DNA from: Pseudomonas extremorientalis
GTDB taxonomy: Bacteria; Pseudomonadota; Gammaproteobacteria; Pseudomonadales; Pseudomonadaceae
Direction: 5' to 3'
Assembly (NCBI RefSeq): GCF_001870465.1
Contig: NZ_MDGK01000034.1
Coordinates: 1-51,037 of the forward strand
DNA length: 51,037 bases
The notes below the pieces were generated by a model. The model searched no databases. It saw nothing but the letters and a program-made list of their open reading frames with translations, and was not told the origin of the DNA. Both the position numbers and the translations under genes were made by a program. Positions 30,129 through 40,847 of the stretch are shown one piece after another (position 1 is the stretch's first letter; every line of letters starts with the position of its first letter).

Positions 30129-30216
30129 TGTGGGAGCGGAATTGCTCACGAACGGGGCGTGTCAGTCAACGCAGCAGTTGTTGACACACCCCATTCGCGA
30201 GCAAGCCCGCTCCCAC
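30129..30216. repeat. Paired REP element, variant with GTGGGAGCGG
   Basis: Inverted copies TGTGGGAGCGGAATTGCTC and GAGCAAGCCCGCTCCCA flank a spacer that itself contains GTGTCAGTCAAC...GTTGACACAC. The arms differ from the GGGGG-type REPs elsewhere in the window. Confidence 0.85.
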
Positions 30217-30239
30217 CAGGGATCGAGCCAGGCTCGGGA

Positions 30240-30314
30240 TCAGTGCATGAAGATCGCAATCAGGATGATCACCGGGATAGGCACGCCGAGGAACCAGAGC
30301 AGTAATGAGCGCAT
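30240..30314 (-). CDS. 24-residue single-helix membrane protein
   Basis: Start 30314 is preceded by CAAGGAGAA, a near-perfect ribosome site. The product, MRSLLLWFLGVPIPVIILIA followed by IFMH, is one hydrophobic helix with a GVPIP turn. It lies 19 bases after the 301-residue membrane-protein gene, in the same operon. I recall similar tiny LLLW-GIPIP-type proteins in other Proteobacteria, with no known role. It is too short for most gene finders. Confidence 0.65.
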   Translation of the reverse strand: MRSLLLWFLGVPIPVIILIAIFMH

Positions 30315-30333
30315 GTTGTTCTCCTTGAATTGA

Positions 30334-31239
30334 TTAACGAACGAAGTGTTCGGTTTCGACATACACCACGGCATCGCGGCGGCGACCGCCAAAGGTAGCG
30401 GCGAGGCTGGCGAAGAACGCACCGATCAACAGCGCGACAAAGGTCCACAGCGAGGTGTACGCAGCGACTTTGGCGGCGGTTTCCGCGGCTTGCTTGGCTT
30501 TGAGCTTGGCGTCTTCCACCGCTTTACGGGCATCGCCGTAGACTTTGTCGATACGCGCTTCGGCATCCGCCTGGCTGAGGTTGGTGCGCTGGCTGATCAG
30601 CTGTGCCAGGTAGGCACGGTCTTCTGGCGCAAGCTGACCGTCGTTGCTGAGGGTGCGGGTGAAGATGCGCGCTACCACACCGTGGGCGGCGTCATCGCTG
30701 ACGGCGACCGGGCGATCATCACGGAACAGGCTGTCGACGTAATAGTCGAAATCGCCACCGTTGACGCCTTTGGCGGCACTGCCGGCGGCTTGGGTGATAC
30801 CACTGGCTGCACCGGCTGCAACGCTGGCGCCGGCTTTCACACCACCGCTGACCACACTGCCGACCGAACCGACTACCAGCACCGCCGTGATCAACGTGGC
30901 AACAGCCCAGGCCAGGAAGCCATGGGCGGTGTCGCGGAAGTACACCTCATCACCGTGCATATTGGCCCACTTCACACGCAACCGACCGGCGATGTAGCCA
31001 CCCAGGCCGGATGCGACGATCTGGGTAAAGGCCAGCCAGACAATCGTGGAAATGCCCAGCCCTTTTGCGCTGATACCGCTGTCAGCCCACGGCGACACCG
31101 CCGAAAAGCCCAGGCCGAAGCCCAGCAGCACCAGGATCAGCGACAACGCAGCCGCGGCGGCGGCCCCGGCAAAAATCGCCCCCCAGGAAACCCCGGAGAG
31201 CGCGCTCGACTCTTGCAGCGTGGATGAGGATGTGATCAT
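30334..31239 (-). CDS. Membrane protein of unknown function, 301 residues
   Basis: Hydrophobic helices lie near residues 20-48 (GAIFAGAAAAAALSLILVLL), 65-85, 110-135 (WAVATLITAVLVVGSVGSVV) and at the C-terminus (LWTFVALLIGAFFASLAATFGG). Between the third and the last is a soluble region with LAPEDRAYLAQLISQRTNLS and an Ala/Lys-rich helix (ARKAVEDAKLKAKQAAETAA) that may form a coiled coil. The Gly/Ala-rich N-terminus with WGAIFAGA resembles small stress-linked membrane proteins, but I cannot name a family. Start 31239 has TTGGAG upstream. It is co-transcribed with the 24-residue membrane protein. Confidence 0.7.
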   Translation of the reverse strand: MITSSSTLQESSALSGVSWGAIFAGAAAAAALSLILVLLGFGLGFSAVSPWADSGISAKGLGISTIVWLAFTQIVASGLGGYIAGRLRVKWANMHGDEVYFRDTAHGFLAWAVATLITAVLVVGSVGSVVSGGVKAGASVAAGAASGITQAAGSAAKGVNGGDFDYYVDSLFRDDRPVAVSDDAAHGVVARIFTRTLSNDGQLAPEDRAYLAQLISQRTNLSQADAEARIDKVYGDARKAVEDAKLKAKQAAETAAKVAAYTSLWTFVALLIGAFFASLAATFGGRRRDAVVYVETEHFVR

Positions 31240-31445
31240 TGTTGTTTTGCTCCAAGGCAGAAAAATAGTGTTACAAGTCTCAAAACAGACAGTGCAGGCA
31301 CCATGCCAGTCGGCGCAAAAAATAAATCCCTTACATTTCAGATAGTTAAGTAAATTGAACTAACCTGATCCATGCAACTTGCAAGAAATGGCGGTTTGAA
31401 GCGGGCGTTATGCACTCCCCGGCCCGGCGATGAAATCTGTGTCAG

Positions 31446-31498
31446 TTTTGCCAACATGAAGTTTTATTTAGGAAGCATTCAGCCATTTCTTGGCAAAA
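31446..31498. promoter_or_regulatory. Inverted repeat upstream of the response regulator
   Basis: Nine-base arms TTTTGCCAA and TTGGCAAAA are separated by 35 bases, 65 bases before the response-regulator start. They may be regulator binding sites or the ends of a loop. Confidence 0.35.
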
Positions 31499-31510
31499 TG
31501 CCCCCACTTC

Positions 31511-31540
31511 TGTAGGAGCCGGCTTACCGGCGATTGCGGT
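31511..31540. repeat. Single REP copy of the TGTAGGAGCCGGC type
   Basis: TGTAGGAGCCGGCTTACCGG followed by CGATTGCGGT is the other common Pseudomonas REP class. It lies 22 bases before the response-regulator start, so in its leader. Confidence 0.7.
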
Positions 31541-31562
31541 CTTCCAGTGTAAAGGTAATCCC

Positions 31563-32246
31563 ATGACCCGAATTTTGACCATCGAGGATGACGCCGTAAC
31601 GGCCCGCGAGATTGTCGCCGAGCTGAGTAGCCATGGACTGGATGTAGATTGGGTAGACAACGGCCGCGAAGGCCTGGTCCGCGCCGTGAGCGGCGATTAC
31701 GACCTGATCACCCTCGACCGCATGCTGCCGGAACTCGATGGCCTGGCCATCGTCACCACCCTGCGCACCATCGGCGTCTCCACGCCGATCCTGATGATCA
31801 GCGCCCTCTCCGATGTGGACGAACGTGTGCGTGGCCTGCGTGCCGGCGGTGATGACTACCTCACCAAACCGTTCGCCTCGGATGAAATGGCGGCGCGCGT
31901 CGAAGTGCTGCTGCGGCGCAAAAGCACGGTCCAGGAATTCGAAACCGCCCTGCGCGTGGCCGATCTGGAACTGAACCTGATCAGCCGCGAAGCCAGCCGC
32001 GCCGATCAACCCCTGAGCCTGCTGCCCACCGAATACAAGCTGCTGGAATTCCTGATGCGCAATACCGGGCAGATTCTGTCGCGAATGATGATCTTCGAGG
32101 AAGTCTGGGGCTATCACTTCGACCCGGGTACCAACCTGATCGACGTGCACATCGGCCGTCTGCGCAAAAAGATCGACCCACCGGGCCTCCCGCCGCTGAT
32201 CCGCACGGTGCGAGGCTCCGGTTATGTCATTGCTGAACCCCTCTAA
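31563..32246 (+). CDS. OmpR-family response regulator
   Basis: The 227-residue regulator has a receiver domain with the acidic pair EDD at residues 8-10, phospho-acceptor Asp52 (LITLDRMLPELDG), Ser/Thr switch at MISAL and Lys in YLTKPF. The C-terminal winged helix (LLPTEYKLLEFLMRNTGQIL, then NLIDVHIGRLRKKID, TVRGSGYVI) binds DNA. It overlaps the sensor kinase gene by 23 bases, so both are one unit. The input signal is unknown; despite the nearby cus operon, its receiver domain is not especially CopR/CusR-like. Confidence 0.92.
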   Translation: MTRILTIEDDAVTAREIVAELSSHGLDVDWVDNGREGLVRAVSGDYDLITLDRMLPELDGLAIVTTLRTIGVSTPILMISALSDVDERVRGLRAGGDDYLTKPFASDEMAARVEVLLRRKSTVQEFETALRVADLELNLISREASRADQPLSLLPTEYKLLEFLMRNTGQILSRMMIFEEVWGYHFDPGTNLIDVHIGRLRKKIDPPGLPPLIRTVRGSGYVIAEPL

Positions 32247-33618
32247 GGGCTGGCGCTCTTCCAGCAGCCGTTTGCTGGCGCTGTACAGCTCGCTGTTCGT
32301 GGCCTGGAGCTGCATCCTCATGGGGGTGCTGTATTACGAGGTGTCCGGTTACCTGGGCGACCTGTCGCGCCACTCCCTGATGCAACGCCAGCACCTGTTC
32401 CAGCGCTTCGACGGCGAAGAACTGGTGGAAGCCCTGACCACCAGCATGACCTTCGACATGAAGGGTGTGGATGCCTACGGCCTGTTCGATGAGCAATTCC
32501 GCCCCTTGAGCGGGCCGATCCGCGCGGTGCCGCCGGACCTGCCCCTGGACGGCAAGATCCACGCACTGGTCAATTGTGTCGAGTCCGACGACCCCAAGTT
32601 GCCCAAGGACAGCTGCGATGCCGTGGCCACCCACACCGAAGACGGCCGCTGGCTGGTGCTGGTGCGGGCCAACGGCTCACTGTTCGGTGTGACCCGCATC
32701 ATCTGGCACGCCCTGCTCTGGGCACTGTCCCTGACAATTATTCCGGGCGCCGCCGGCTGGCACCTGTTGCGCCGCCGCCCGTTGCGGCGAATCCGTGGGA
32801 TCCAGGCCAGTGCCGAAGCCATCGTCGCCGGCGACCTGACTCACCGCCTGCCACTGTCCAACCGACGTGACGAACTGGACATGCTCGCGGCCATCGTCAA
32901 CGCCATGCTCGACCGTATCGAGAAGCTGATGAACGAGGTCAAGGGCGTGTGCGACAACATCGCCCATGACCTGCGCACCCCGCTGACGCGCCTGCGTGCG
33001 CAGCTGTATCGCATCAAACAGGAGGCCGAAGCAGAGTCTGGCTACGCGGTGAAACTGGACGACGCGATTGCCGAGACCGACACCCTGATGGCGCGCTTTC
33101 GCGGGCTGTTGCGTATCTCCGAGCTGGAAGACCATCAGCGTCGCTCAGGTTTCCTGGTCATGGACCCGTTGCCGCTACTGCGCGAATTGCACGACTTCTA
33201 CCTGCCCCTGGCCGAGGAAGGCGAGCTGCAACTGAAGCTCGAAACCCCGGAGTCCCTGCCGTGGATCACCGGCGACCGCGCCCTGTTGTTCGAAGCCCTG
33301 GCCAACCTGCTGAGCAACTCGATCAAGTTCTCCCCACCGGGCGGCACGGTGATCCTGCGCGGGGTCAATGATGCGGGCAGCACGCGCATCGAAGTGCACG
33401 ACTCCGGGCCGGGCATACCGGCGGCGGAGCGGGATGCGGTATTCCAGCGTTTCTATCGGGTGGATGAAAGCGACCAGCAAGGCGGGTTCGGCTTGGGCCT
33501 GTCGATTGTGGCGGCGATCATCAACTTGCATGGGTTCAAGTTGGACGTGGGTACGAGCGAACAAGGCGGCGCCCGGTTAGTCCTGGAGTGCCGCCAGCAA
33601 CTGATGCCCGAGGCCTGA
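32224..33618 (+). CDS. Sensor histidine kinase
   Basis: The 464-residue kinase has a first membrane helix at ~17-40 (LLALYSSLFVAWSCILMGVL) and a periplasmic domain of about 120 residues containing two cysteines (VNCVESDD, KDSCDAV). A second helix lies near 165-180, followed by HAMP. The phosphorylated His248 sits in IAHDLRTPLTRLRAQ. ATP-binding boxes are ALANLLSNSIKFSP (N), HDSGPGIP (G1) and GGFGLGLSIVAAI (G2). The two periplasmic cysteines may form a disulphide and sense redox or metal, which is only a guess. Its start lies within the response-regulator gene. Confidence 0.9.
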   Translation: MSLLNPSKGWRSSSSRLLALYSSLFVAWSCILMGVLYYEVSGYLGDLSRHSLMQRQHLFQRFDGEELVEALTTSMTFDMKGVDAYGLFDEQFRPLSGPIRAVPPDLPLDGKIHALVNCVESDDPKLPKDSCDAVATHTEDGRWLVLVRANGSLFGVTRIIWHALLWALSLTIIPGAAGWHLLRRRPLRRIRGIQASAEAIVAGDLTHRLPLSNRRDELDMLAAIVNAMLDRIEKLMNEVKGVCDNIAHDLRTPLTRLRAQLYRIKQEAEAESGYAVKLDDAIAETDTLMARFRGLLRISELEDHQRRSGFLVMDPLPLLRELHDFYLPLAEEGELQLKLETPESLPWITGDRALLFEALANLLSNSIKFSPPGGTVILRGVNDAGSTRIEVHDSGPGIPAAERDAVFQRFYRVDESDQQGGFGLGLSIVAAIINLHGFKLDVGTSEQGGARLVLECRQQLMPEA

Positions 33619-33631
33619 AACCACTGGTGTC

Positions 33632-33666
33632 CCAATGTGGGAGGGGACTTGCCCTTCCCACATTGG
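33632..33666. repeat. Single REP palindrome
   Basis: CCAATGTGGGAGGGGACTTG and its complement form a hairpin between the convergent kinase and SRPBCC genes, where it probably ends both transcripts. Confidence 0.85.
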
Positions 33667-33672
33667 ACTGGA

Positions 33673-34089
33673 TCAGGCCGGAAAGTTGGCGCGCAGGGCC
33701 TCAAGGCCACCGCTGTAGACACCGGCAAACAACTCCTCCACCGCCGCATCCGTAGTCCCCGCCACCGGCGTGAACACACCTGACCAAGTCACTTTCGCTG
33801 ACGCCTCGCCCAACGCCTCGACCTGCAACGTCGCCAGGTACGCACTCACCGGAAACGGCGACTGCTCGATGGTATAGCTGTAGGTACGCCCGACGTTATC
33901 AAAGCGCTGCAACCGCTCCACCACCACACTACCGTCGGCGGTCTGCAGATGACGCACACGGCCGCCATCGCCCGCCTCGCTTTTGACAATAAACGGCAAC
34001 CAGTCCGGCAGGCTGTTGAAGCCGCCGACCAATTGCCAGACCTGATCGGCCGATACCGGGATTTCAATCACAGAAGACGCTGTTGCCAC
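33673..34089 (-). CDS. SRPBCC family protein (START/polyketide cyclase-like)
   Basis: A 138-residue protein with the helix-grip fold: SSVIEIPVSADQVWQLVGGF at the N-terminus, LPDWLPFIVKSE, RTYSYTIEQSPFPVSAYLAT, and the long C-terminal helix (AAVEELFAGVYSGGLEALRA). Such proteins hold hydrophobic ligands in a cavity and some act as cyclases or dehydratases. It is the last of three co-directional genes with an SDR and an aldo/keto reductase, so it may bind or process the same metabolite. Ligand unknown. Confidence 0.8.
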   Translation of the reverse strand: MATASSVIEIPVSADQVWQLVGGFNSLPDWLPFIVKSEAGDGGRVRHLQTADGSVVVERLQRFDNVGRTYSYTIEQSPFPVSAYLATLQVEALGEASAKVTWSGVFTPVAGTTDAAVEELFAGVYSGGLEALRANFPA

Positions 34090-34118
34090 GATAAATACTC
34101 CAGAAAATGAAAAACAAC

Positions 34119-34916
34119 TCAGATCGCCATGCTGTCGACCACACCACCGTCGACGCGCAATGCAGCCCCTGTGGTCGCAGAAGAAAGCGGTGAAGCAATG
34201 TACGCCACCAGGTTGGCGACTTCATCCACATTCGCCGCCCGCTGGATGATCGACGTCGGCCGCGCATTGCGCACAAACACATCCGCCTCATCCCGCGCAC
34301 TGCGCCCGGATTTTTGTGTGGCTTCCTTGAGCATCTGCTCCAGGCCGTCGGTAAAGGTCGGGCCGGGCAGCACGGCGTTCACCGTCACTCCCGTGCCCGC
34401 CAGGCGCTTGGCCAGGCCATGGGACACCGCCAGGTTGGCGCTTTTGGTCACGCCGTAATTGATCATGTCCGCCGGTGTCGCTACACCAGACTCCGACGAC
34501 ACGAAGATCACCCGACCCCAGCCCTGTTCGACCATGCCCGGCACATAATGCCGCGCCAGGCGCACGCCGGAGATCACATTGACCTCATAGAAACGCGTCC
34601 ATTCGGTGTCCGAGGCCTCGAAAAAATCCACATCGTTGAAGATGCCCAGGTTGTTGACCAGAATGTCGGCACGCGGTTCGGCGGCAAACAGTTTCTCTGC
34701 GCCCTCTGCGGTGCCAAGGTCAGCCACCAGCCCACGCAGGTCTGCGCCCGGGACAGCCTGGCGGATGCTCGCCAGTGCATCGTCGACCTTGCCGGCTTCA
34801 CGTCCGATCACCACCACCGTGGCGCCAGAGGCTGCAAGCGCCTGGCTGATTCCCAGGCCTATGCCGGCGGTACTGCCGCTGACAATCGCTACTTTACCGC
34901 TCACATCAATTTTCAT
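34119..34916 (-). CDS. Short-chain dehydrogenase/reductase
   Basis: A 265-residue classical SDR. The nucleotide motif is SGSTAGIGLGI (the TGxxxGIG pattern with Ser for Thr), followed by NNLG in place of the usual NNAG, the catalytic Ser in VIFVSSESG, YGVTKSANLA (Tyr and Lys of YxxxK) and a PGPTFTDG loop. Arg in GREAGKVDD after the second strand hints at NADP use. It lies 17 bases after the aldo/keto reductase gene and 29 bases before the SRPBCC gene. Substrate not known. Confidence 0.87.
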   Translation of the reverse strand: MKIDVSGKVAIVSGSTAGIGLGISQALAASGATVVVIGREAGKVDDALASIRQAVPGADLRGLVADLGTAEGAEKLFAAEPRADILVNNLGIFNDVDFFEASDTEWTRFYEVNVISGVRLARHYVPGMVEQGWGRVIFVSSESGVATPADMINYGVTKSANLAVSHGLAKRLAGTGVTVNAVLPGPTFTDGLEQMLKEATQKSGRSARDEADVFVRNARPTSIIQRAANVDEVANLVAYIASPLSSATTGAALRVDGGVVDSMAI

Positions 34917-34933
34917 CGGTTGAACTCCTGAAT

Positions 34934-35938
34934 TTAAAGCGGCAGGGGCGCACGGTCCGAAACCAGTCGGGCCTCGCGCAGGGCCTGCCAGAAGGCTGCC
35001 GGGATCTGTTCAGACAACGCCGCGACGTCTTCGGCAATCCGCCCCGGACGACTGGCACCTGGAATCACTGCGGCCACCGCCGGATGGGCCAGGGAGAATT
35101 GCAGCGCGGCGGCTTTCACGCTCACGCCGAACCCCTGGGCAATCGCCTTGATCTGCTCGACGTTGTGGATAATCGCCGGGCTCGCTGGCTGATACTCGAA
35201 GTGCGCGCCACCGGCGAGGACGCCGGAGCTGTAGGGCCCACCGACGACGATCTCGACGCTCTGTGCCAGGGCCGCATCCATCAGGCGTTGCAGGGCGCGG
35301 TCGTGGTCCAGCAGCGTGTAGCGGCCGGCCAGCAAAAAGCCGTCGGGCTGGGCTTCAGTAAGGTCCAGGGTCAGTTCGCACGGCTCGACGCGGTTCACGC
35401 CCAGGCCCCAGGCCTTGATCACACCCTCTTCGCGCAGACGGGTCAGCACTTTGAAGGCACCGGTGCGGGCCTGGTTGAAATACTCCAGCCACTGGTCGCC
35501 GTAGAAGTCCTGGGCGATGTCATGGATCCACACGATGTCCAGCCGATCGGTTTTCAAGCGAGTCAGGCTGTCTTCAATCGAACGCAGTGTGGCATCGGCG
35601 CTGTAGTCGTTGAGCATCTTGTTCGGGCGACCGTGTTCGAACACACCGCTTTTTTCGCCGAGGTCGCGGGCACTGTCCTCGACTTCGTCGAGGATCACCC
35701 GGCCGACCTTGGTGCTGAGCACGAAGTCATCGCGGTTGTACTGCGACAGGGCCTGGCCCAGGCGCAGTTCGGAAAGGCCCGAACCATAGAACGGCGCGGT
35801 GTCGAAGTAGCGCACGCCGGCGCTCCAGGCGGCCTCGACGGTGGCCTGGGCCTCGTCTTCGGGAATGGCGCGGAACATATTGCCCAAGGGAGCGGTGCCC
35901 AAGCCCAGGACGCCGGGCAGTTTGTCTTTCAAGCTCAT
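34934..35938 (-). CDS. Aldo/keto reductase
   Basis: The 334-residue TIM barrel oxidoreductase has the AKR tetrad in RYFDTAPFYGSGLSE (Asp, Tyr), LSTKVGR (Lys) and IVWIHDIA (His). It resembles the branch with D-threo-aldose (fucose) dehydrogenase and pyridoxal 4-dehydrogenase (GLGTAPLGNMF, GVNRVEPCE, LLAGRYTLLDH), which oxidise sugars or aldehydes. It begins a three-gene unit with the SDR and SRPBCC genes and is divergent from a LysR regulator that probably controls it. Confidence 0.85.
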   Translation of the reverse strand: MSLKDKLPGVLGLGTAPLGNMFRAIPEDEAQATVEAAWSAGVRYFDTAPFYGSGLSELRLGQALSQYNRDDFVLSTKVGRVILDEVEDSARDLGEKSGVFEHGRPNKMLNDYSADATLRSIEDSLTRLKTDRLDIVWIHDIAQDFYGDQWLEYFNQARTGAFKVLTRLREEGVIKAWGLGVNRVEPCELTLDLTEAQPDGFLLAGRYTLLDHDRALQRLMDAALAQSVEIVVGGPYSSGVLAGGAHFEYQPASPAIIHNVEQIKAIAQGFGVSVKAAALQFSLAHPAVAAVIPGASRPGRIAEDVAALSEQIPAAFWQALREARLVSDRAPLPL

Positions 35939-36051
35939 GATGAATCCTCAAAGGTACAAGGGGTCGCTGTGACCGTTGAGCAGATCCTAGATTGCAGAGA
36001 TCGGACCGTCCAAGACATACTGCGACCAACTTGAGTCCCCATAGGTCTTAC

Positions 36052-36945
36052 ATGATCGATCTACGCCAATTGCGCTACTTCGAAGTGGTCGCCGAAGAAG
36101 AACACGTCGGCCGCGCCGCCGAACGCCTGCACATCTCCCAATCGCCGCTGAGCCGGCAGATCGCCCAGCTCGAAGAACGCCTGGGCTTGACCCTGTTCGA
36201 ACGCAGCCAGCAACGCATCCGCCTGACCCGTGACGGCCAGACGTTCCTGGCAGAAACCAAGGCGCTGCTGACCCACGCCAACCGCCTGGAATCACTGGGC
36301 AAGCGCCTGGGCCGCGGTGAAGAAGGTGGCCTGTGCATCGGCTATATCGAAAACGCCATGCATGCCGGTGTGCTGCCCAACGCGCTGCGGGTACTGCGCG
36401 ACGACCGGCCGAACGTGCACATCAAGCTGTATAACCTACCGTCCCTCGAACAACTCGAAGGCCTGCGCCAACGCAGCCTGGATATCGCCCTGGTTGGCGA
36501 ACCGCCGGCTGCGGATGATCCGGACCTGATCGCACTGCAAGTGTTGGACGAGCCGATGCTGCTGGCGTTGCCCGAGCACCATCCCCTCGCACACCTGAGT
36601 GAACTGTTGCCCGAACACCTGGCCGACCAGGAGTGGATCGGCGTGCAGCGCAAACCCGGCGCCAACCCCGCCGACGACTTCGTCGCCGCCTGCATCCGCG
36701 CCGGCTTCACCCCGCAGATCCCAATGGAAGCCGGTGAACCCTTTACCGCGTTGGGTTTGGTGGCTTCAGGGCTGGGCGTGGCGATGGTACAAAAAGGCCT
36801 GAGTCGCAATGCACCACCCGGTGTGGTGTTGCGGGAGTTGCCGTGGCTGAGCTACACCACGCCGCTGTGGGCGGCGTGGCATCGGGTCAACCTGCGGCCA
36901 CTGGTGGAAACCTTCCGTAAAGTACTGACCGAGCCCGAAGGTTGA
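36052..36945 (+). CDS. LysR-family transcriptional regulator
   Basis: The 297-residue regulator starts with the LysR winged helix (MIDLRQLRYFEVVAEEEHVG, then AAERLHISQSPLSRQIAQLE) and has the ligand-binding fold afterwards (LCIGYIENAMHAGVLPNAL; LDIALVGEPP). It is divergent from the aldo/keto reductase unit, the usual arrangement for a LysR and its target. Start 36052 has AGGT upstream; the longer frame start at 35992 is unlikely. Its stop directly abuts the stop of the convergent oxidase gene with no spacer. Confidence 0.88.
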   Translation: MIDLRQLRYFEVVAEEEHVGRAAERLHISQSPLSRQIAQLEERLGLTLFERSQQRIRLTRDGQTFLAETKALLTHANRLESLGKRLGRGEEGGLCIGYIENAMHAGVLPNALRVLRDDRPNVHIKLYNLPSLEQLEGLRQRSLDIALVGEPPAADDPDLIALQVLDEPMLLALPEHHPLAHLSELLPEHLADQEWIGVQRKPGANPADDFVAACIRAGFTPQIPMEAGEPFTALGLVASGLGVAMVQKGLSRNAPPGVVLRELPWLSYTTPLWAAWHRVNLRPLVETFRKVLTEPEG

Positions 36946-39338
<2,393 letters not shown>

Positions 39339-39349
39339 TTATTGGTTTT

Positions 39350-40708
39350 TTAGACGCTCAACAGCAGGAACTCACGCTCCCAGGAACTGATCACCCGCTT
39401 GAAGTTCTCGTGCTCGGCGCGTTTGACCGCGACGTAGCCGCGCACGAATTTATCGCCCAGGTACTGCTTGACCGTGTCGCAGTCCTCCATGCGTGCCAGC
39501 GCATCCTCGAGGGTGAACGGCAGGCGCAGGTTACGACGCTCGTAGGCGCGGCCTTCCACCGCTGCGCTCGGTTCGATCTGCTCGACCATGCCCAGGTAGC
39601 CACACAGCAGACTAGCCGCAATCGCCAGATACGGATTGGCATCGGCGCCGGGCAAGCGGTTTTCCACGCGCATGGCGTCCGGGCTGGAAGTAGGCACGCG
39701 CAGGCCGACGGTGCGGTTTTCTTCGCCCCACTCGACATTGACCGGCGCCGAAGTGTCCGGCAGGAAGCGGCGGAACGAGTTCACGTTGGGCGCGAACATC
39801 GGCAGCAGCTTGGGGATGTACTTCTGCAGGCCCCCAATGTGATGCAGGAACAACGGGCTAATGTTGCCTTCGGCGTCGACGAACACCGGTTTGCCGGTGG
39901 CTATGTCGACCACACTCTGGTGCAGGTGCATGGCGCTGCCCGGCTCGTCGGCCACCGGTTTGGCCATGAAGGTCGCAGCCACGTTGTGCTTGAGGGCGGC
40001 CTCGCGCAGGGTGCGCTTGAACACAGTGATCTGGTCGGCCAGGTCGAGGGCGTCGCCATGGCGGAAGTTGATTTCCATCTGCGCCGGGCCGTCCTCGTGG
40101 ATCAACGTATCGAGGTCCAGGCCCTGGGCCTCGCACCAGTCGTAGACATCTTCGAACAACGGGTCGAATTCGTTGGCGGCGTCGATGGAAAACGACTGGC
40201 GGCCTGTCTCCGCGCGGCCGGAGCGGCCAATGGGGGTTTTCAGCGGCAGGTCCGGGTCTTCGCAGCGCTGGGTCAGGTAGAACTCCATTTCCGGCGCGAC
40301 AATCGGCTGCCAGCCTTTGTCGGTGTAGAGCTGCAGGACTTTCTTCAGCACATTGCGTGGCGACAGCTCGATGGGGTTGCCCTGTTTGTCGAAGGTGTCG
40401 TGGATCACGATCGCGGTGGGCTCGATGGCCCACGGCACCACATAAGTGGCGTGGGCCACCGGGCGACAGACCATGTCGATGTCGGCGGGGTCGAGCAGGT
40501 CGTAGTAGATCTCGTCGTCGACAAAGTCCCCGGTTACCGTTTGCAGCAGCACACTTTCCGGCAGGCGCATGCCTCGCTCATGCAGGAACTTATTGGTGGG
40601 CGCAATCTTGCCGCGGGCGATGCCAGTCAAATCACTGATCACGCATTCGACTTCGGTAATCTTGTGTTCTTTCAGCCAGGCGGACAGCTGATCGAAGGGG
40701 GCGTTCAT
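39350..40708 (-). CDS. puuA: Gamma-glutamylputrescine synthetase (glutamine synthetase family)
   Basis: The 452-residue glutamine-synthetase-fold enzyme has the catalytic core (PIVAPEMEFYLTQR; EDGPAQMEINFRHG; ATFMAKPVADEPGSAMHLHQ; VEWGEENRTVGLRVP; RVENRLPGADANPYLA) and lacks the C-terminal adenylylation segment of GlnA. The N-terminus (QLSAWLKEHKITEVECVISD) is typical of PuuA/SpuI. It joins glutamate to putrescine or another polyamine with ATP. Start 40708 has GAGG upstream; the longer frame reaching 40888 runs over the regulator gene. It is first in its operon and divergent from an AraC-type regulator. Confidence 0.87.
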   Translation of the reverse strand: MNAPFDQLSAWLKEHKITEVECVISDLTGIARGKIAPTNKFLHERGMRLPESVLLQTVTGDFVDDEIYYDLLDPADIDMVCRPVAHATYVVPWAIEPTAIVIHDTFDKQGNPIELSPRNVLKKVLQLYTDKGWQPIVAPEMEFYLTQRCEDPDLPLKTPIGRSGRAETGRQSFSIDAANEFDPLFEDVYDWCEAQGLDLDTLIHEDGPAQMEINFRHGDALDLADQITVFKRTLREAALKHNVAATFMAKPVADEPGSAMHLHQSVVDIATGKPVFVDAEGNISPLFLHHIGGLQKYIPKLLPMFAPNVNSFRRFLPDTSAPVNVEWGEENRTVGLRVPTSSPDAMRVENRLPGADANPYLAIAASLLCGYLGMVEQIEPSAAVEGRAYERRNLRLPFTLEDALARMEDCDTVKQYLGDKFVRGYVAVKRAEHENFKRVISSWEREFLLLSV

Positions 40709-40728
40709 AAGGACCTCGTCATGGGTTG

Positions 40729-40740
40729 GGTGCATGCACC
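40729..40740. promoter_or_regulatory. 12-base perfect palindrome before the polyamine operon
   Basis: GGTGCATGCACC lies 21 bases upstream of the synthetase start, inside its leader or promoter. It may be an operator. Confidence 0.35.
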
Positions 40741-40807
40741 GGCTTGTACTCCTGGCGCATTGAGGTCTATCTTGAGGCCGCCGCACCCCGGCATCTATCC
40801 ACTTTGC

Positions 40808-40825
40808 ACGCACCACAACGCACCA
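40808..40825. promoter_or_regulatory. Direct repeat ACGCACCA, 10-base pitch
   Basis: ACGCACCA occurs at 40808-40815 and 40818-40825, on the same face of the helix, 23 bases before the AraC-type regulator start. Tandem half-sites one turn apart suit an AraC-family protein, so this may be an autoregulatory site. Confidence 0.35.
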
Positions 40826-40847
40826 ATAGAGTGCGCCCAGGCTTCCC

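Larger units (their letters stand above)
31240..31562. other. Divergent promoter region between the membrane-protein unit and the two-component system
   Basis: There is no credible gene in these 323 bases. They contain an AT-rich central block near 31320-31360, an inverted repeat TTTTGCCAA (31446-31454) / TTGGCAAAA (31490-31498), and a single REP copy just before the response-regulator start. Confidence 0.5.

Noticed and set aside
31563..33618. Two-component pair as CusRS/CopRS for the cus operon
   Set aside because: It is separated from cus by another unit on the opposite strand, and the receiver domain does not look like the copper regulators I know.
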